Assembly (NCBI RefSeq): GCF_002531755.2
Contig: NZ_CP035000.1
Coordinates: forward strand, 248,001-312,000
Source: Rhizobium acidisoli
Lineage (GTDB): Bacteria > Pseudomonadota > Alphaproteobacteria > Rhizobiales > Rhizobiaceae
Length of the DNA: 64,000 nt
Direction of reading: 5' to 3'
The notes under the pieces were generated by a model. The model was not told the DNA's origin. It made no database searches and saw only the letters and a program-made list of their open reading frames with translations. Position numbers and translations under genes: made by a program. Each line of letters opens with the position of its first letter. Positions within the stretch are counted from its first letter, which is position 1. Shown here piece by piece: positions 18,017 to 26,937 of the stretch.

Positions 18017-19006
18017 TCAGGACTCCATTCGCTTGCCGAGGCGCAGCTGTATGAGGGTGAGAACCAGAAGCACCAGTCCCATCAGAACCGAGGCGGCCGA
18101 GGCAAGTCCGAAGAGACGGAGATCGCTGCTGAAGGCCATCTGGTAGATATATTGGACGATGAAGCTGTTGGCCGTACCGGGGCCGCCGCCATTCGTCAGG
18201 ACCCAGGCCTCGTCGAAGATCTGCACGGATTTGATCATCAGAAGGATGAAGACGACGAGCAGGTTCGGCGCAAGCAGCGGCAGCGTGATCCTGAACAAGG
18301 TACGGCGCGGCGAAGCGGCGTCGATGGAGGCGGCCTCGTAGAGTTCCTTCGGGATCGCCTGGAGGCCGGCGAGCAGGATGAGGGTGTAAAAGCCCATGTG
18401 GAACCAGACCGACACCACGACGACGAAGAAGCGCGACCAGCCGACATCCAGCAGAAAAATCTCAGGCGGCACGCCAATCATCTGAAAGAAGGCGTTCAGC
18501 AGCCCGTTGCGATCGAGGAACCATTTCCAGATGAGGCCGATAACGACGGGCGACAGCAGGACGGGATAGAAGAACATCGCCCGGAAGAAGCCGCGCGCAA
18601 AGATCGCCCGGTTGAGGATCAGCGCCGTGATCAGCGCCACCAGCAATGTGGCGGTAACGTTCAATGCGACGAACCAGAGCGTGTTCCACACCGCCGTCCA
18701 GAACAGCGATTCCTGGCAGGTTCCCGGCTGCAGATAATTGCCGCAGGAAAGCAGGGCGCGGAAATTGTCGAAGCCGACGAAGGGCCGCTCCGAGACGAAA
18801 AGATTGGTACCGCCGGTAAAGGCGTAGCCGACCGCAATCGCGATCGGAAGGAATGTGAAGATGGCGAACAGAACGAGGTTCGGCGCCAGGAACAGCCAGG
18901 GCATGCGCTTGCGGCCGAAGATGCGCTCGACCGCATTCATCGGAGCCTCGACCACCCTCATCGCCATGTCGCCCGCCTGCGCGAGCAATGCACCAGCAGC
19001 AGCCAT
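18017..19006 (-). CDS. sugar ABC transporter permease, MalF/UgpA type
   Basis: A 329-residue permease with an N-terminal extension before TM1 (WLFLAPNLVLFAIFTFLPIAIAVGYAF) and an EAA loop YEAASIDAASPRRTLFRITLPL near residue 235. It pairs with the MalG-type subunit encoded immediately downstream and follows the ATPase gene by two bases. The periplasmic loop contains two Cys (CGNYLQPGTC) that could form a disulfide. It is part of the pectin-oligomer transporter. The start at 19006 lacks a strong ribosome site and may depend on coupling to the upstream gene. Confidence 0.92.
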   Translation of the reverse strand: MAAAGALLAQAGDMAMRVVEAPMNAVERIFGRKRMPWLFLAPNLVLFAIFTFLPIAIAVGYAFTGGTNLFVSERPFVGFDNFRALLSCGNYLQPGTCQESLFWTAVWNTLWFVALNVTATLLVALITALILNRAIFARGFFRAMFFYPVLLSPVVIGLIWKWFLDRNGLLNAFFQMIGVPPEIFLLDVGWSRFFVVVVSVWFHMGFYTLILLAGLQAIPKELYEAASIDAASPRRTLFRITLPLLAPNLLVVFILLMIKSVQIFDEAWVLTNGGGPGTANSFIVQYIYQMAFSSDLRLFGLASAASVLMGLVLLVLTLIQLRLGKRMES

Positions 19007-19008
19007 GG

Positions 19009-20115
19009 TCAGCGCCTCCCCTGCCCTGATCGGCGGGCAAAGGCCAGGCCGCTTTCGGGATCGAACAGATGAACGCGTGCCGGATCGGCATCGATCATGA
19101 TCCGGTCGCCCTGAACAGGCGCGAAGTGGCCGGCCTCATGGATGATGATCTGCTCCTCCTGCCCGGCAAGATTGCCGTAAACATAGGTCTCGGTGCCGAG
19201 GCCTTCGTGATACTGGACGATGAACGGCAGGCCCTTTTCGCTGGAGCGGGAGAAATGCGCGGGCCTGATGCCGGCAAGCACATCCTGCCCGACAGCAATG
19301 CCCTTGGGATCGACGTCGCTGACGATGTTACCGCCGCCCGCCACATCGATGGCGACACCGCTCTCACCGATGCCCGACACCTTGCCCTTGATGATGTTCA
19401 TGCGCGGCGAGCCGAGGAAGCCGGCGACGAAAAGATTGCGCGGGTGGTCGAAGAGTTCGAGCGGCGCGCCGACCTGCTCGACCCGCCCGGCGCGCAGCAC
19501 GACGATCTTGTCGGCCATCGTCATCGCCTCGACCTGATCGTGCGTGACATAGATCATCGTCGTCTTGATCTCGCGATGGAGCTTAGTGATCTCTGCTCGG
19601 GTCTGGACGCGCAGCGCCGCGTCGAGATTGGACAGCGGCTCGTCGAAGAGGAAGATATCCGGTTCGCGCACGATCGCCCGGCCGATCGCCACGCGCTGGC
19701 GCTGGCCGCCGGAAAGCTGCTTCGGGCGCTGATCGAGATAGGGTTCGATCGCCAGCATCCTGGCGGCTTCGGCAATCCGCGCCTCGATCTCGGCGCGCTT
19801 GAACTTCAGGTTCTCCAAGCCGAAAGCGAGGTTCTTGCGAACGCTCATATGCGGATAAAGCGCGTAGGACTGGAAGACCATGGCGATCTTGCGCTCGGCC
19901 GGCGAAAGGGCGCTGACGTCCCGGCCGCCGATCGCAATTCCGCCCGACGTAACCTCTTCCAGGCCGGCGATAACGCGCAGCAGGGTCGACTTGCCGCAGC
20001 CCGACGGGCCGACGAAGACGACGAATTCACCGTCCTTGATATCGAGGTCGACGTCATGCAGCACTTTGACGGAGCCATACGACTTGTTGACGGTGGAAAG
20101 TTTCAATTCTGCCAT
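19009..20115 (-). CDS. sugar ABC transporter ATPase, MalK/UgpC type
   Basis: A 368-residue ATPase of normal MalK length. Walker A GPSGCGKST is near residue 36, the signature LSGGQRQRVAIGRA near 135, Walker B DIFLFDEPLSNLDA near 155, and the switch His in YVTHDQVEAM. The C-terminal TOBE/OB regulatory domain spans about 235-368. It powers the two downstream permeases. Its first 13 bases overlap the end of the GH28 gene, so translation is probably coupled. MalK-type ATPases can serve several transporters, which matters here because the fucose locus at 31.5-36 kb has no ATPase. Confidence 0.95.
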   Translation of the reverse strand: MAELKLSTVNKSYGSVKVLHDVDLDIKDGEFVVFVGPSGCGKSTLLRVIAGLEEVTSGGIAIGGRDVSALSPAERKIAMVFQSYALYPHMSVRKNLAFGLENLKFKRAEIEARIAEAARMLAIEPYLDQRPKQLSGGQRQRVAIGRAIVREPDIFLFDEPLSNLDAALRVQTRAEITKLHREIKTTMIYVTHDQVEAMTMADKIVVLRAGRVEQVGAPLELFDHPRNLFVAGFLGSPRMNIIKGKVSGIGESGVAIDVAGGGNIVSDVDPKGIAVGQDVLAGIRPAHFSRSSEKGLPFIVQYHEGLGTETYVYGNLAGQEEQIIIHEAGHFAPVQGDRIMIDADPARVHLFDPESGLAFARRSGQGRR

Positions 20116-21467
20116 GCCCCACTCCCATCGGGTGCCGCCGTCTCGAAGACGACGTCGATTGCGTTCCAGCCTTGCGGCAGCGGTGTCGGTCTCTTAATCC
20201 GCACCTCGTTCATCAATATCCCGGTGACATCAGCCACGTAGACGGCGGGCATTCCGCCCGGATAGTCCTGCAGGCCGATCACCCGCCCATCCGCCGCGCG
20301 CGTCCAGGCATTTGCGCGGCCGCCGCCGTCCGCCTTCGGCGCAAGGTCCGCGTTTGTCGGACGCAGGTCATAGGACTGCGCGGTGCCGAGTTCGCCGGGC
20401 CGCTGGTCTATGCCGATGCGCGCCAGCGATGCATTGCGGATGCCGGCGGGCGAAGCCGAAATGACGGTGATCGCCCCTTCCATGCGCCCGGTAATGTCCT
20501 CGACAATGAGGTTTTCGATGGCGCCTGCCGGGCGTTCAGCGACACGGTCGACGACATTGACGGTCAGCGCCTCCCCCGAGCCCCAGAAGCCGTCTAGCGT
20601 TTCGCGGCACTCCACAGCAATCCGCGAAAATCTGACGTTCGAGATCCGGCCGCCGTCGCGCGAAAATATGCCGAGCGCCCGGTTGGAAGATGAGACGCTG
20701 CAATCCTCGAAGACGATATTGGTGACATCGCCATGCGTTTCCGTGCCGATCTTCAGCGCGCAGCTGAGGCTCTGAACAGCGCAGCGGCGGATAAGAATAT
20801 TCTCGCATCGCCCGATGGCGACACCCTGCGGGCCGATGCTTGTCTTCAGGCATATGCCGTCATCGGCCGTCGATATCGTGCAATCCTCGATCACGGCGCC
20901 GCGGCAGGCATCGAGCACGATGCCATCCGTATTGGGAAGGCGGCGGTCGTTGTCGATGGTGACGTTGCGGACGGCAACATCGGTGCAATCGACGAAGTGC
21001 AGCGTCCACATCGGCGAACGGCTGATATGCAGCGCGCTGATCTCGACCTCGTCGCAGTCCTCGAAGACGACGACACGGGGGCGGAATTCGGCCGGGATGA
21101 AAGTCCCCACCGTCACGTCATCTCCGATGATGAATTTCTCGCAGCCGGCTTCGATACGCCCCGCCCCCGTCAGGGCGATCCGCCGCGCGCCCTTGGCGAC
21201 GATCATGCCGCGGTCCGACTTCTCGGCGATCACCGAAACAGTCGTATGCGCATAGGCCGCGTAGTCCGGAACCGGCCGCAGGATCGCGCCCGCGGTCAGA
21301 TGCAGATCGACGCCCGAGCGCAACCGAAGCCCCCGGCAGATGTGGATGCCCGCCAGGAGCTCCAGGCGTCCGCCGCCGGAAGCCGAGAGATCGTCGATCG
21401 CCGCCTGCAGGCGCTGGGTATTGTCGCCGTCGAGCGCCTCAATCGAAACGAGGGAAGCTGAAGTCAT
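20103..21467 (-). CDS. GH28 family polygalacturonase-like glycosidase
   Basis: A 454-residue right-handed beta-helix protein of the GH28 (pectinase) type. Key motifs are NTDG (residues 179-182) and ADD (201-203), which supply the catalytic Asp residues. The usual GHG is replaced by a THG-like segment near 245, and the RIK motif is not obvious, so the exact linkage is uncertain. No signal peptide is present, which points to a cytoplasmic exo-enzyme acting on imported galacturonide or rhamnogalacturonan oligomers. The ATG overlaps the GH105 stop (ATGA) and the stop overlaps the ATPase start. The frame is open far upstream, but that extension is GH105 sequence in another frame. Confidence 0.85.
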   Translation of the reverse strand: MTSASLVSIEALDGDNTQRLQAAIDDLSASGGGRLELLAGIHICRGLRLRSGVDLHLTAGAILRPVPDYAAYAHTTVSVIAEKSDRGMIVAKGARRIALTGAGRIEAGCEKFIIGDDVTVGTFIPAEFRPRVVVFEDCDEVEISALHISRSPMWTLHFVDCTDVAVRNVTIDNDRRLPNTDGIVLDACRGAVIEDCTISTADDGICLKTSIGPQGVAIGRCENILIRRCAVQSLSCALKIGTETHGDVTNIVFEDCSVSSSNRALGIFSRDGGRISNVRFSRIAVECRETLDGFWGSGEALTVNVVDRVAERPAGAIENLIVEDITGRMEGAITVISASPAGIRNASLARIGIDQRPGELGTAQSYDLRPTNADLAPKADGGGRANAWTRAADGRVIGLQDYPGGMPAVYVADVTGILMNEVRIKRPTPLPQGWNAIDVVFETAAPDGSGAWQN

Positions 21468-22558
21468 TGACGCTGACCGCCTTCGAGAAAGACTTCCGTC
21501 AGCAACAGCATGGTCAGTGCCTGGCCGTAGGGCGTCGGCAGGTTCGGGATGCACCGGTAGAAATCGAGGTCGTGCCCCATCGGCGTGCCGTCCGAAACGC
21601 CGTGGACGACGCCCTCCTCGTCGATCTGCGCCAGCACGGCCTTGAGCGCCCGTTCCGCATGGGGCCTGTCGCTCTCGTCCAGAATGCCGGCATCGATGGC
21701 GCGCAACATGCCGTAGGCGATGCCAGCCGTGGCCGAGGTTTCGAGCGGCGAGGACGGATCGTCCAGAAGGGTCGTGAACATCCCGTCCGGCCGCTGATAT
21801 GCCTTCAGCGAGCGAACCTGGCTGACGAGAACATTCGAAAGGAAACGCCGATCCTTCTCGCCAAGGGTCGGAACGAGATCGAAGAGTTCTGGAATGGCGA
21901 CGGTGATCCAGGCATTGCCGCGTGCCCAGAAGGCATTGGCGAAATTGTGCCGGCCGTTGAAGGTCCAGCCGTGATACCAGAGCCCGCTGACCGGATCGGA
22001 GAGATAGCGGGTGTGGATCACGAACTGATAGACGGCCTCGTCGACCCAGTCGCTGCGCTCGCAGAGCACACCGGCCCGGGCGAGGAACAGGCAGGCCATG
22101 AACAGCGTGTCGTCCCACAATTCGCCGTCGTTGAGGCGTTCCTTGACGACGTGCTGAAAGCCACCCTCCTCCGTCTTCGGCAATTCCTTGACGAGCCATT
22201 CGGCCCAGTCCTCGACGAGCGCGCGGAAATCGGGACGGTCGACATGCTGGACAAGGATTGCCAGCGGCAGCATCGGTGCCGTGCTGTTGATCTGGCGCGG
22301 CGGCAGGCCGCGTTCGATCTGGCCGGCATACCAGGCGACGAGTTCCTGCAGCGCTTTCTGATCATTGGTGGAAATCGCGCGTCGCAAGAATCCGTAGAGG
22401 CCGACACCGACTTCCCAGTCCCATTCGTCGAACTGGATCCCGGAGGTGGAGCTTCCGGTCACGAGACCTTCCTTGATGCCTCTGAGCCGGCTGAAAGCCG
22501 TCGCCACGCGATCGATCGTCGTCAGGAGCGCGGCGTTATCGACAGATGTAGTGTTCAT
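21464..22558 (-). CDS. GH105 unsaturated rhamnogalacturonyl hydrolase
   Basis: A 364-residue (alpha/alpha)6-barrel enzyme of the YteR/RhiN (GH105) family. FDEWDWEVGVGLYGF lies near residue 43, the catalytic Asp is in GELWDDTLFMA (148-150), WYHGW is at 194-198 and WARGN at 211-215. It removes the 4,5-unsaturated uronic acid left on oligosaccharides by pectate or rhamnogalacturonan lyases. There is no signal peptide, so it should be cytoplasmic. It lies between the 840-residue protein (16-bp gap) and the overlapping GH28 gene. Together they imply uptake of lyase products made outside the cell. Family confidence is high. Confidence 0.92.
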   Translation of the reverse strand: MNTTSVDNAALLTTIDRVATAFSRLRGIKEGLVTGSSTSGIQFDEWDWEVGVGLYGFLRRAISTNDQKALQELVAWYAGQIERGLPPRQINSTAPMLPLAILVQHVDRPDFRALVEDWAEWLVKELPKTEEGGFQHVVKERLNDGELWDDTLFMACLFLARAGVLCERSDWVDEAVYQFVIHTRYLSDPVSGLWYHGWTFNGRHNFANAFWARGNAWITVAIPELFDLVPTLGEKDRRFLSNVLVSQVRSLKAYQRPDGMFTTLLDDPSSPLETSATAGIAYGMLRAIDAGILDESDRPHAERALKAVLAQIDEEGVVHGVSDGTPMGHDLDFYRCIPNLPTPYGQALTMLLLTEVFLEGGQRQ

Positions 22559-22574
22559 GCTGGGGACCTATGTT

Positions 22575-25097
22575 TTACGAGTAGAGCGGTCCGTCAGTAC
22601 CGGCTTGGGACGCGGCACTGTCGTGGGTGAGAATCGGCTGCGGCTGATCATGTGTGAATGGCCGGGGCTTGCCGGCGATCGAAAGACCTTCGGCATAGGA
22701 AAGCAAGAGCGCGGGGCCGCCCGGCGGCGTCAATGAGAGATGCCGAAGCGCAGGATCGAAGGAAACCGTCGTCTGGGAGAGGCGCTCGATGAAGGTCTTG
22801 AAGGCGTCGCCATTGCCGCATCCGACGATAGCCGCCCAGCCGCAGAGCGCCCCGTGGGAGCGCGCCTCGCGGCCGGCCGTTGGCCCCTCGGTGATCAGTT
22901 CCAGACCGTCGGAGGCCCAGAGGGCGGCAAATCCCCTGCCCGACCGCGCGATCAGCCACTTGCCTTCGACGATGAGAGCATCGAGGCCATCGCGGCCGAT
23001 ATAGGCATGCGTCCATGTATGGCGTGCGTCACCGGTGTCCTCGATCAGGAGCGCGACGTCGCGATGCTGGGCGACGCGCGGCAGGATGCCGTTGCCGGCC
23101 CAATAGGACGGCCTTTGACTGCCCCAGGGATCATCCTCGCCGGGATGATTGACCCACAACCTCGCCATCGGGTGGCCGGCCAGCCTGACATCGAGAACGT
23201 GCTGCTGGTGGCCTTTCCCGCCAGTCTTGTGATCGACGACCGTCGAAAGCTGCGCCGCCTCGTTTTTGAACAGCACCAGCTTTCCGCTCTCGAGTCCCTG
23301 GCTATAGCGCGCCTCGACGCTTCTGCCTCTGGAAAGGGCGGCAAGCTCGGTCAGATCGGCGGGCGGCTCGTAGCTGCCGGCGCAGAACATCGTCAATGCC
23401 GCCACGCCGTTGTTGAGCCAGCCGGTGCCGAAGGCGACCTGGGCAAAGGGGGCAAGCTCGGTCAGCGGGCCGGCGCGCAGTTCCTTGTCGTAAGCGCGGC
23501 CTTGCGAGCCGGCCGGAACGCCGGCCAGCGTATGAAGCGCGATCATGCGGAAGATGAGGTCGATCTGGCCGCGGGCGCGATCGGCGATTCCGCTTGTCGC
23601 CCAGCGCTCCAGCGCCAGCAGCCCGATGAAATCAATCGGGTAATAGGCGGCGGAATTCCATTCCGCCAGGCCATGGGCCTCGACGCTGTCGAACCAGCGC
23701 CCCAGGCGCTCGGCGGCGAGTTCCGCCTGCTGCCGTCCAGTCCGCCCCGAGGCCGAGAACACCGCCTCGGGCAGGAGAAGTCCGGCCAGCAGCTGGCTCG
23801 TGTGGAAGCAGAGCACATGATTCTCGCTCCAGAACCACATCGCATCATTGCCCGGCTCGTCGACCCAGTAACGGTAGGAAAGAACCGAACGGCGGATGCG
23901 CTCGACCGTCGCTTGCGACATCCGGTCGCCATAGGCGCCGAGCAGCCACAACAGCGGCACCATAATGAAATCCGAGCAATCCTCCCGCGCATCAATCGAG
24001 GCGAGCGTCGCATCGACGATGCGGTCGAAGCTTTCTGGGTCGTGATGGCCGGTTTCCATCATCGCGATGAGGCGCCCGGCGCGGTTGGCGCCGAAGCGGG
24101 CGCTGTATTCCAGCGCGTGGCGCTTGCGGGCGGAAAGCGAGGTCTCTTCAGGCAATGGCGAAAGGCTGCTCATGAAGGCGGCGTCGATGACGCGGGTGAC
24201 CGAACCCGGTCCGGAGCCGATCGTCATATGGATGCCGTGATAGCCGTCCGCAATGGCGCAGACATCCTCGGCGAGCAGACGGCTCTGACCGGCATGCAGT
24301 GTCAGCTTCGAATGGGCGAGAACCGGCCGCTCATGGCCATGGCCGACGACCTTGAGCTCGACGGGCAAGTCGCGCTCGGGCGCCGTGTCGAAGATGATCT
24401 CCAGCGGCTGATGGACGAAGACGTCGCGGGCCGGGCGCACGCCACGCGAAAGCTCTTCCAGCTCGCGCACCTCGTCCTGATCCAGCGAGACCGGCAGCAG
24501 CACACAGAGCGGCTGTTTGTCCAGCATTTCGAGTTCGAAGAACCATGTCGTGTCGCGCTCGGCAAGGTCTTCGGTGTGGACGAGGATCTCGTTGTCGCCG
24601 GCTTCGAGCGTCAGCATTATCTCGGTTGCGCTCTCGACGTTGCGCTTGAATGGCTCGAAGCGCACCGCTTCCTGCCCGTTGACCCAGATGCGGACACCGC
24701 CGCAGGTCTTCAGCGCGAAGTTGAGCGTGCGGGGGGCTTCCGTCCTGAACGTGCCCTTCAGCCATCGCCTGACATGTGTGGGCACATGCCAGAAGCTGGT
24801 AAACTCGACGCGGCGGTTCGAGCCGGGAAGATAGAGGCTTTCTGTCGGCCAGGACGTGTCCGGCGCCAGCGCCCGCCCGACCATGGTGGACCAGAAAGCC
24901 TTGCGGCAAGGCAGGTCGCCGACATCGACGAAACCGTTGATGAAGCGGTAGTTCACGCGATCTTCGGCAGGTCCCGGCTCGCCGGGAAAATAGGTCTCGA
25001 TGAGGCCGGAAACGGCCCATGCCGTCACCGTCTGCCCCTCGGCCACGCTGTAGGTAGGCGCCATGTCGTCCGGCTGCTTAATGCTTTCCGTTTTCAC
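22575..25097 (-). CDS. unrecognised 840-residue probable carbohydrate-active enzyme
   Basis: I do not recognise a named family. GTG at 25097 was chosen because GGAGGAGG lies seven bases upstream. There is no signal peptide. Residues ~80-190 resemble a jelly-roll accessory domain (GGVRIWVNGQEAVRFEPF, LEAGDNEILVHTEDLAERD). Residues ~325-600 are helical with repeated aromatic motifs, notably MWFWSENHVLCFHTSQLLAGL and EWNSAAYYPIDFIGLLALE, as in an (alpha/alpha) toroid. The C-terminus is beta-rich (VVDHKTGGKGHQQHVLDVRLAG). This order resembles lyases and glycosidases with toroid plus beta-sandwich. It is the first gene of the pectin-oligomer operon, ahead of GH105 and GH28. A glycoside hydrolase or lyase role is inferred only. 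Confidence 0.7.
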   Translation of the reverse strand: MKTESIKQPDDMAPTYSVAEGQTVTAWAVSGLIETYFPGEPGPAEDRVNYRFINGFVDVGDLPCRKAFWSTMVGRALAPDTSWPTESLYLPGSNRRVEFTSFWHVPTHVRRWLKGTFRTEAPRTLNFALKTCGGVRIWVNGQEAVRFEPFKRNVESATEIMLTLEAGDNEILVHTEDLAERDTTWFFELEMLDKQPLCVLLPVSLDQDEVRELEELSRGVRPARDVFVHQPLEIIFDTAPERDLPVELKVVGHGHERPVLAHSKLTLHAGQSRLLAEDVCAIADGYHGIHMTIGSGPGSVTRVIDAAFMSSLSPLPEETSLSARKRHALEYSARFGANRAGRLIAMMETGHHDPESFDRIVDATLASIDAREDCSDFIMVPLLWLLGAYGDRMSQATVERIRRSVLSYRYWVDEPGNDAMWFWSENHVLCFHTSQLLAGLLLPEAVFSASGRTGRQQAELAAERLGRWFDSVEAHGLAEWNSAAYYPIDFIGLLALERWATSGIADRARGQIDLIFRMIALHTLAGVPAGSQGRAYDKELRAGPLTELAPFAQVAFGTGWLNNGVAALTMFCAGSYEPPADLTELAALSRGRSVEARYSQGLESGKLVLFKNEAAQLSTVVDHKTGGKGHQQHVLDVRLAGHPMARLWVNHPGEDDPWGSQRPSYWAGNGILPRVAQHRDVALLIEDTGDARHTWTHAYIGRDGLDALIVEGKWLIARSGRGFAALWASDGLELITEGPTAGREARSHGALCGWAAIVGCGNGDAFKTFIERLSQTTVSFDPALRHLSLTPPGGPALLLSYAEGLSIAGKPRPFTHDQPQPILTHDSAASQAGTDGPLYS

Positions 25098-25116
25098 AGA
25101 TCGCCTCCTCCGCAAT

Positions 25117-25138
25117 CTAATGAAAATATTTTCATTAG
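25117..25138. promoter_or_regulatory. perfect 22-bp palindrome, operator 1 of the pectin-oligomer locus
   Basis: CTAATGAAAAT is followed immediately by its exact reverse complement. It lies just upstream of the ribosome site of the 840-residue gene. The TGAAAA..TTTTCA core is shared with the second site at 25261, consistent with one LacI-type repressor acting on both divergent units. Confidence 0.7.
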
Positions 25139-25260
25139 GTAATTTTGGCGCGTTATTTCTGAAAATTGCTCAAAAACATCGCTATTCGCTTAGAAAATAG
25201 CTTGACGGCACGAATGTCAAGTATATGAAATTCACTTATCGATGGCTGATGCCGCGATTG

Positions 25261-25276
25261 ATGAAAATGTTTTCAT
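25261..25276. promoter_or_regulatory. palindrome ATGAAAATGTTTTCAT, operator 2 of the pectin-oligomer locus
   Basis: Perfect 7-bp arms ATGAAAA/TTTTCAT around TG abut the GGGAGG ribosome site of the binding-protein gene. The core matches operator 1. A repressor bound here would sit in the transcript leader region, acting as a roadblock or blocking initiation. Confidence 0.65.
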
Positions 25277-25288
25277 GGGAGGATGAAA

Positions 25289-26575
25289 ATGAAAACCTAT
25301 CTCTCAGGGGCTTTCGCACTGGCGCTGGCCACCGTTTCTTTCGCATGGTCGAGCGTCGCCATGGCGGAAACCCAGACGATCACCTTTCTCTTCACCGACG
25401 ACGACCAGGCTTATGTCGAGCGGATGGAAGCGCTGAGCAAGGAATTCGAGACGGCGCATCCCGACATCAAGGTGAATTTCGTCTCGTCGGGCTATGATGC
25501 CGTCGCCAAGCAGCTGCCAGTGCAGCTTGCCATCGGCGAAGGTCCTGATGTCGCCAAGATCACCGACTGGCAGCTGGCGCCCTACTACCTCGACATGCGG
25601 CCGCTGATGAAGGATCCGGATGGCTTCGCCAAGCTGCACGGCGACAGCCTGAACACGCTTCGCTTCCCCGGCGTCAACGATCCGAACTCGATCAACGGCT
25701 ACGTCGCGTCGCAGACCTTCAACCTGCCCTTCGTTAACAAGACGCTGTTCGAACAGGCGAAAGAGCCGCTTCCGCAGCCGACCGCCACGCTGAAGGACAT
25801 CGTCGAAGCCTCGGCCCGCGTCGCCAAGGCGACCGGCGCCCAGATCCCCTTCACGATGGACCGCTCGGGCCACCGCTTCTCGGGTGCTGCCTTCTCCTAC
25901 GGCTCGAACTACGTCAAGGACGGCAAGTTCGCCTTCCCCGACGATGCCGCCAAGCACTACATCACCGATCTCTACAACTGGACGAAGGACGGCTCTTTCC
26001 CGAAGGAAATGTGGGGTGCTGCCGGCGGAACCCAGTACAAGAACATGGGTGACGAGTTCGTCAACGGCAATGTCGTGACCTATCTCGCCGGCAACTGGAT
26101 GGTCAATCCGTTCCAGAAGAAGATCGGCGACGCCTTCGACTGGACGGCAATCAGCGCGCCCTGCGGCGATGCCGGTTGCTATGCGATGCCGGGTGGTACC
26201 GCAATCGTCGGCTTCAAGCGCACCAAGTACCCGCAGGCCGTAGCCTCCTTCATCGAGTTCCTCGGCTCTGAAAAGGTCCAGCGTGAAATCGCCGAAAACT
26301 ACGTCATCCTGACCGGCGCCGACATCAAGGATCCGCAGTACAAGCTCGACAGCAAGAACGCCAAGGACGCCATGGCCGTCTTCCTCGCAAGCCGCAACAG
26401 CGCGCCGAAGGCAGCCCGCGATCTCGAACGCCTGAAGGGCTCCTCCGCCATCTATCAGCTCATCGTCCAGCGGATGAGCCAGTTGATCGTCGGCGAACTT
26501 TCCCTTGAGGACACCTTCAAGGCGATGAGCGCAGACGTCGACAAGGTCAACGTGGCGCTTGCCGCCAACAAGTAA
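25289..26575 (+). CDS. sugar ABC transporter periplasmic binding protein
   Basis: A 428-residue family 1 solute-binding protein with a clear Sec signal (MKTYLSGAFALALATVSFAWSSVAMAE). The mature protein has the usual pattern: TITFLFTDDDQAYVERMEALSKEFE, GEGPDVAKITDWQLAPY, and GGTAIVGFKRTKYPQAVASFIEFL. ATG at 25289 has GGGAGG six bases upstream, better than ATG at 25283, which would touch that site. It is divergent from the operon carrying its permeases and ATPase, and the two palindromic operators lie between. It should deliver pectin-derived oligomers to the MalFGK-type transporter. A strong terminator follows the gene. Confidence 0.92.
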   Translation: MKTYLSGAFALALATVSFAWSSVAMAETQTITFLFTDDDQAYVERMEALSKEFETAHPDIKVNFVSSGYDAVAKQLPVQLAIGEGPDVAKITDWQLAPYYLDMRPLMKDPDGFAKLHGDSLNTLRFPGVNDPNSINGYVASQTFNLPFVNKTLFEQAKEPLPQPTATLKDIVEASARVAKATGAQIPFTMDRSGHRFSGAAFSYGSNYVKDGKFAFPDDAAKHYITDLYNWTKDGSFPKEMWGAAGGTQYKNMGDEFVNGNVVTYLAGNWMVNPFQKKIGDAFDWTAISAPCGDAGCYAMPGGTAIVGFKRTKYPQAVASFIEFLGSEKVQREIAENYVILTGADIKDPQYKLDSKNAKDAMAVFLASRNSAPKAARDLERLKGSSAIYQLIVQRMSQLIVGELSLEDTFKAMSADVDKVNVALAANK

Positions 26576-26609
26576 CGGCCGCGCCTGTCTCCCACAGATT
26601 GCGCGCTGC

Positions 26610-26651
26610 ATCAGCCACGGCCTCGCAACGGGCCGTGGCTGATCGTTTTTT
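26610..26651 (+). terminator. strong intrinsic terminator after the binding-protein gene
   Basis: A 13-bp perfect stem (ATCAGCCACGGCC paired with GGCCGTGGCTGAT, loop of eight) is followed by CG and six T residues. The ~286 bases after it up to the DUF3422 gene hold no supported gene. Confidence 0.9.
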
Positions 26652-26937
26652 GCCTCTCCCTATGCCGATCTTCGCCTTCCTCGGAGAAGCCGAGACCGGC
26701 TTCGTCGTCGCGATGTCGGCCGGCGGCAGCGTGCAGCTGCTCGGGACTCGCCTAGCGCTCACTCTGAACGCGCGGCTGGACGACTGATGCGAAGGCGTCG
26801 TGACACGAGCCGCTGGAGAGGCTATAGGCGTTGTCAGCCTGAGCCAGTCCCAGGCGCCATATCAAATTATCAAGCGCCGGCACCCGGTCGTTCCGCCGGC
26901 GACCCAGCGACTGTCTACCGTATAGAGGTGCATCTCC

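Noticed and set aside
20103..22199. A single long minus-strand frame covering GH28 and part of GH105 coding region
   Set aside because: Beyond 21467 it is an out-of-frame reading of the GH105 gene; GH28 homology and the ATGA overlap set the start at 21467.
22740..25142. Plus-strand open frame of ~800 codons
   Set aside because: Antisense to the 840-residue gene, with no ribosome site or recognisable domain.
26599..26787. Small plus-strand frame after the pectin-oligomer binding-protein gene
   Set aside because: It runs through the terminator and has no ribosome site or similarity.
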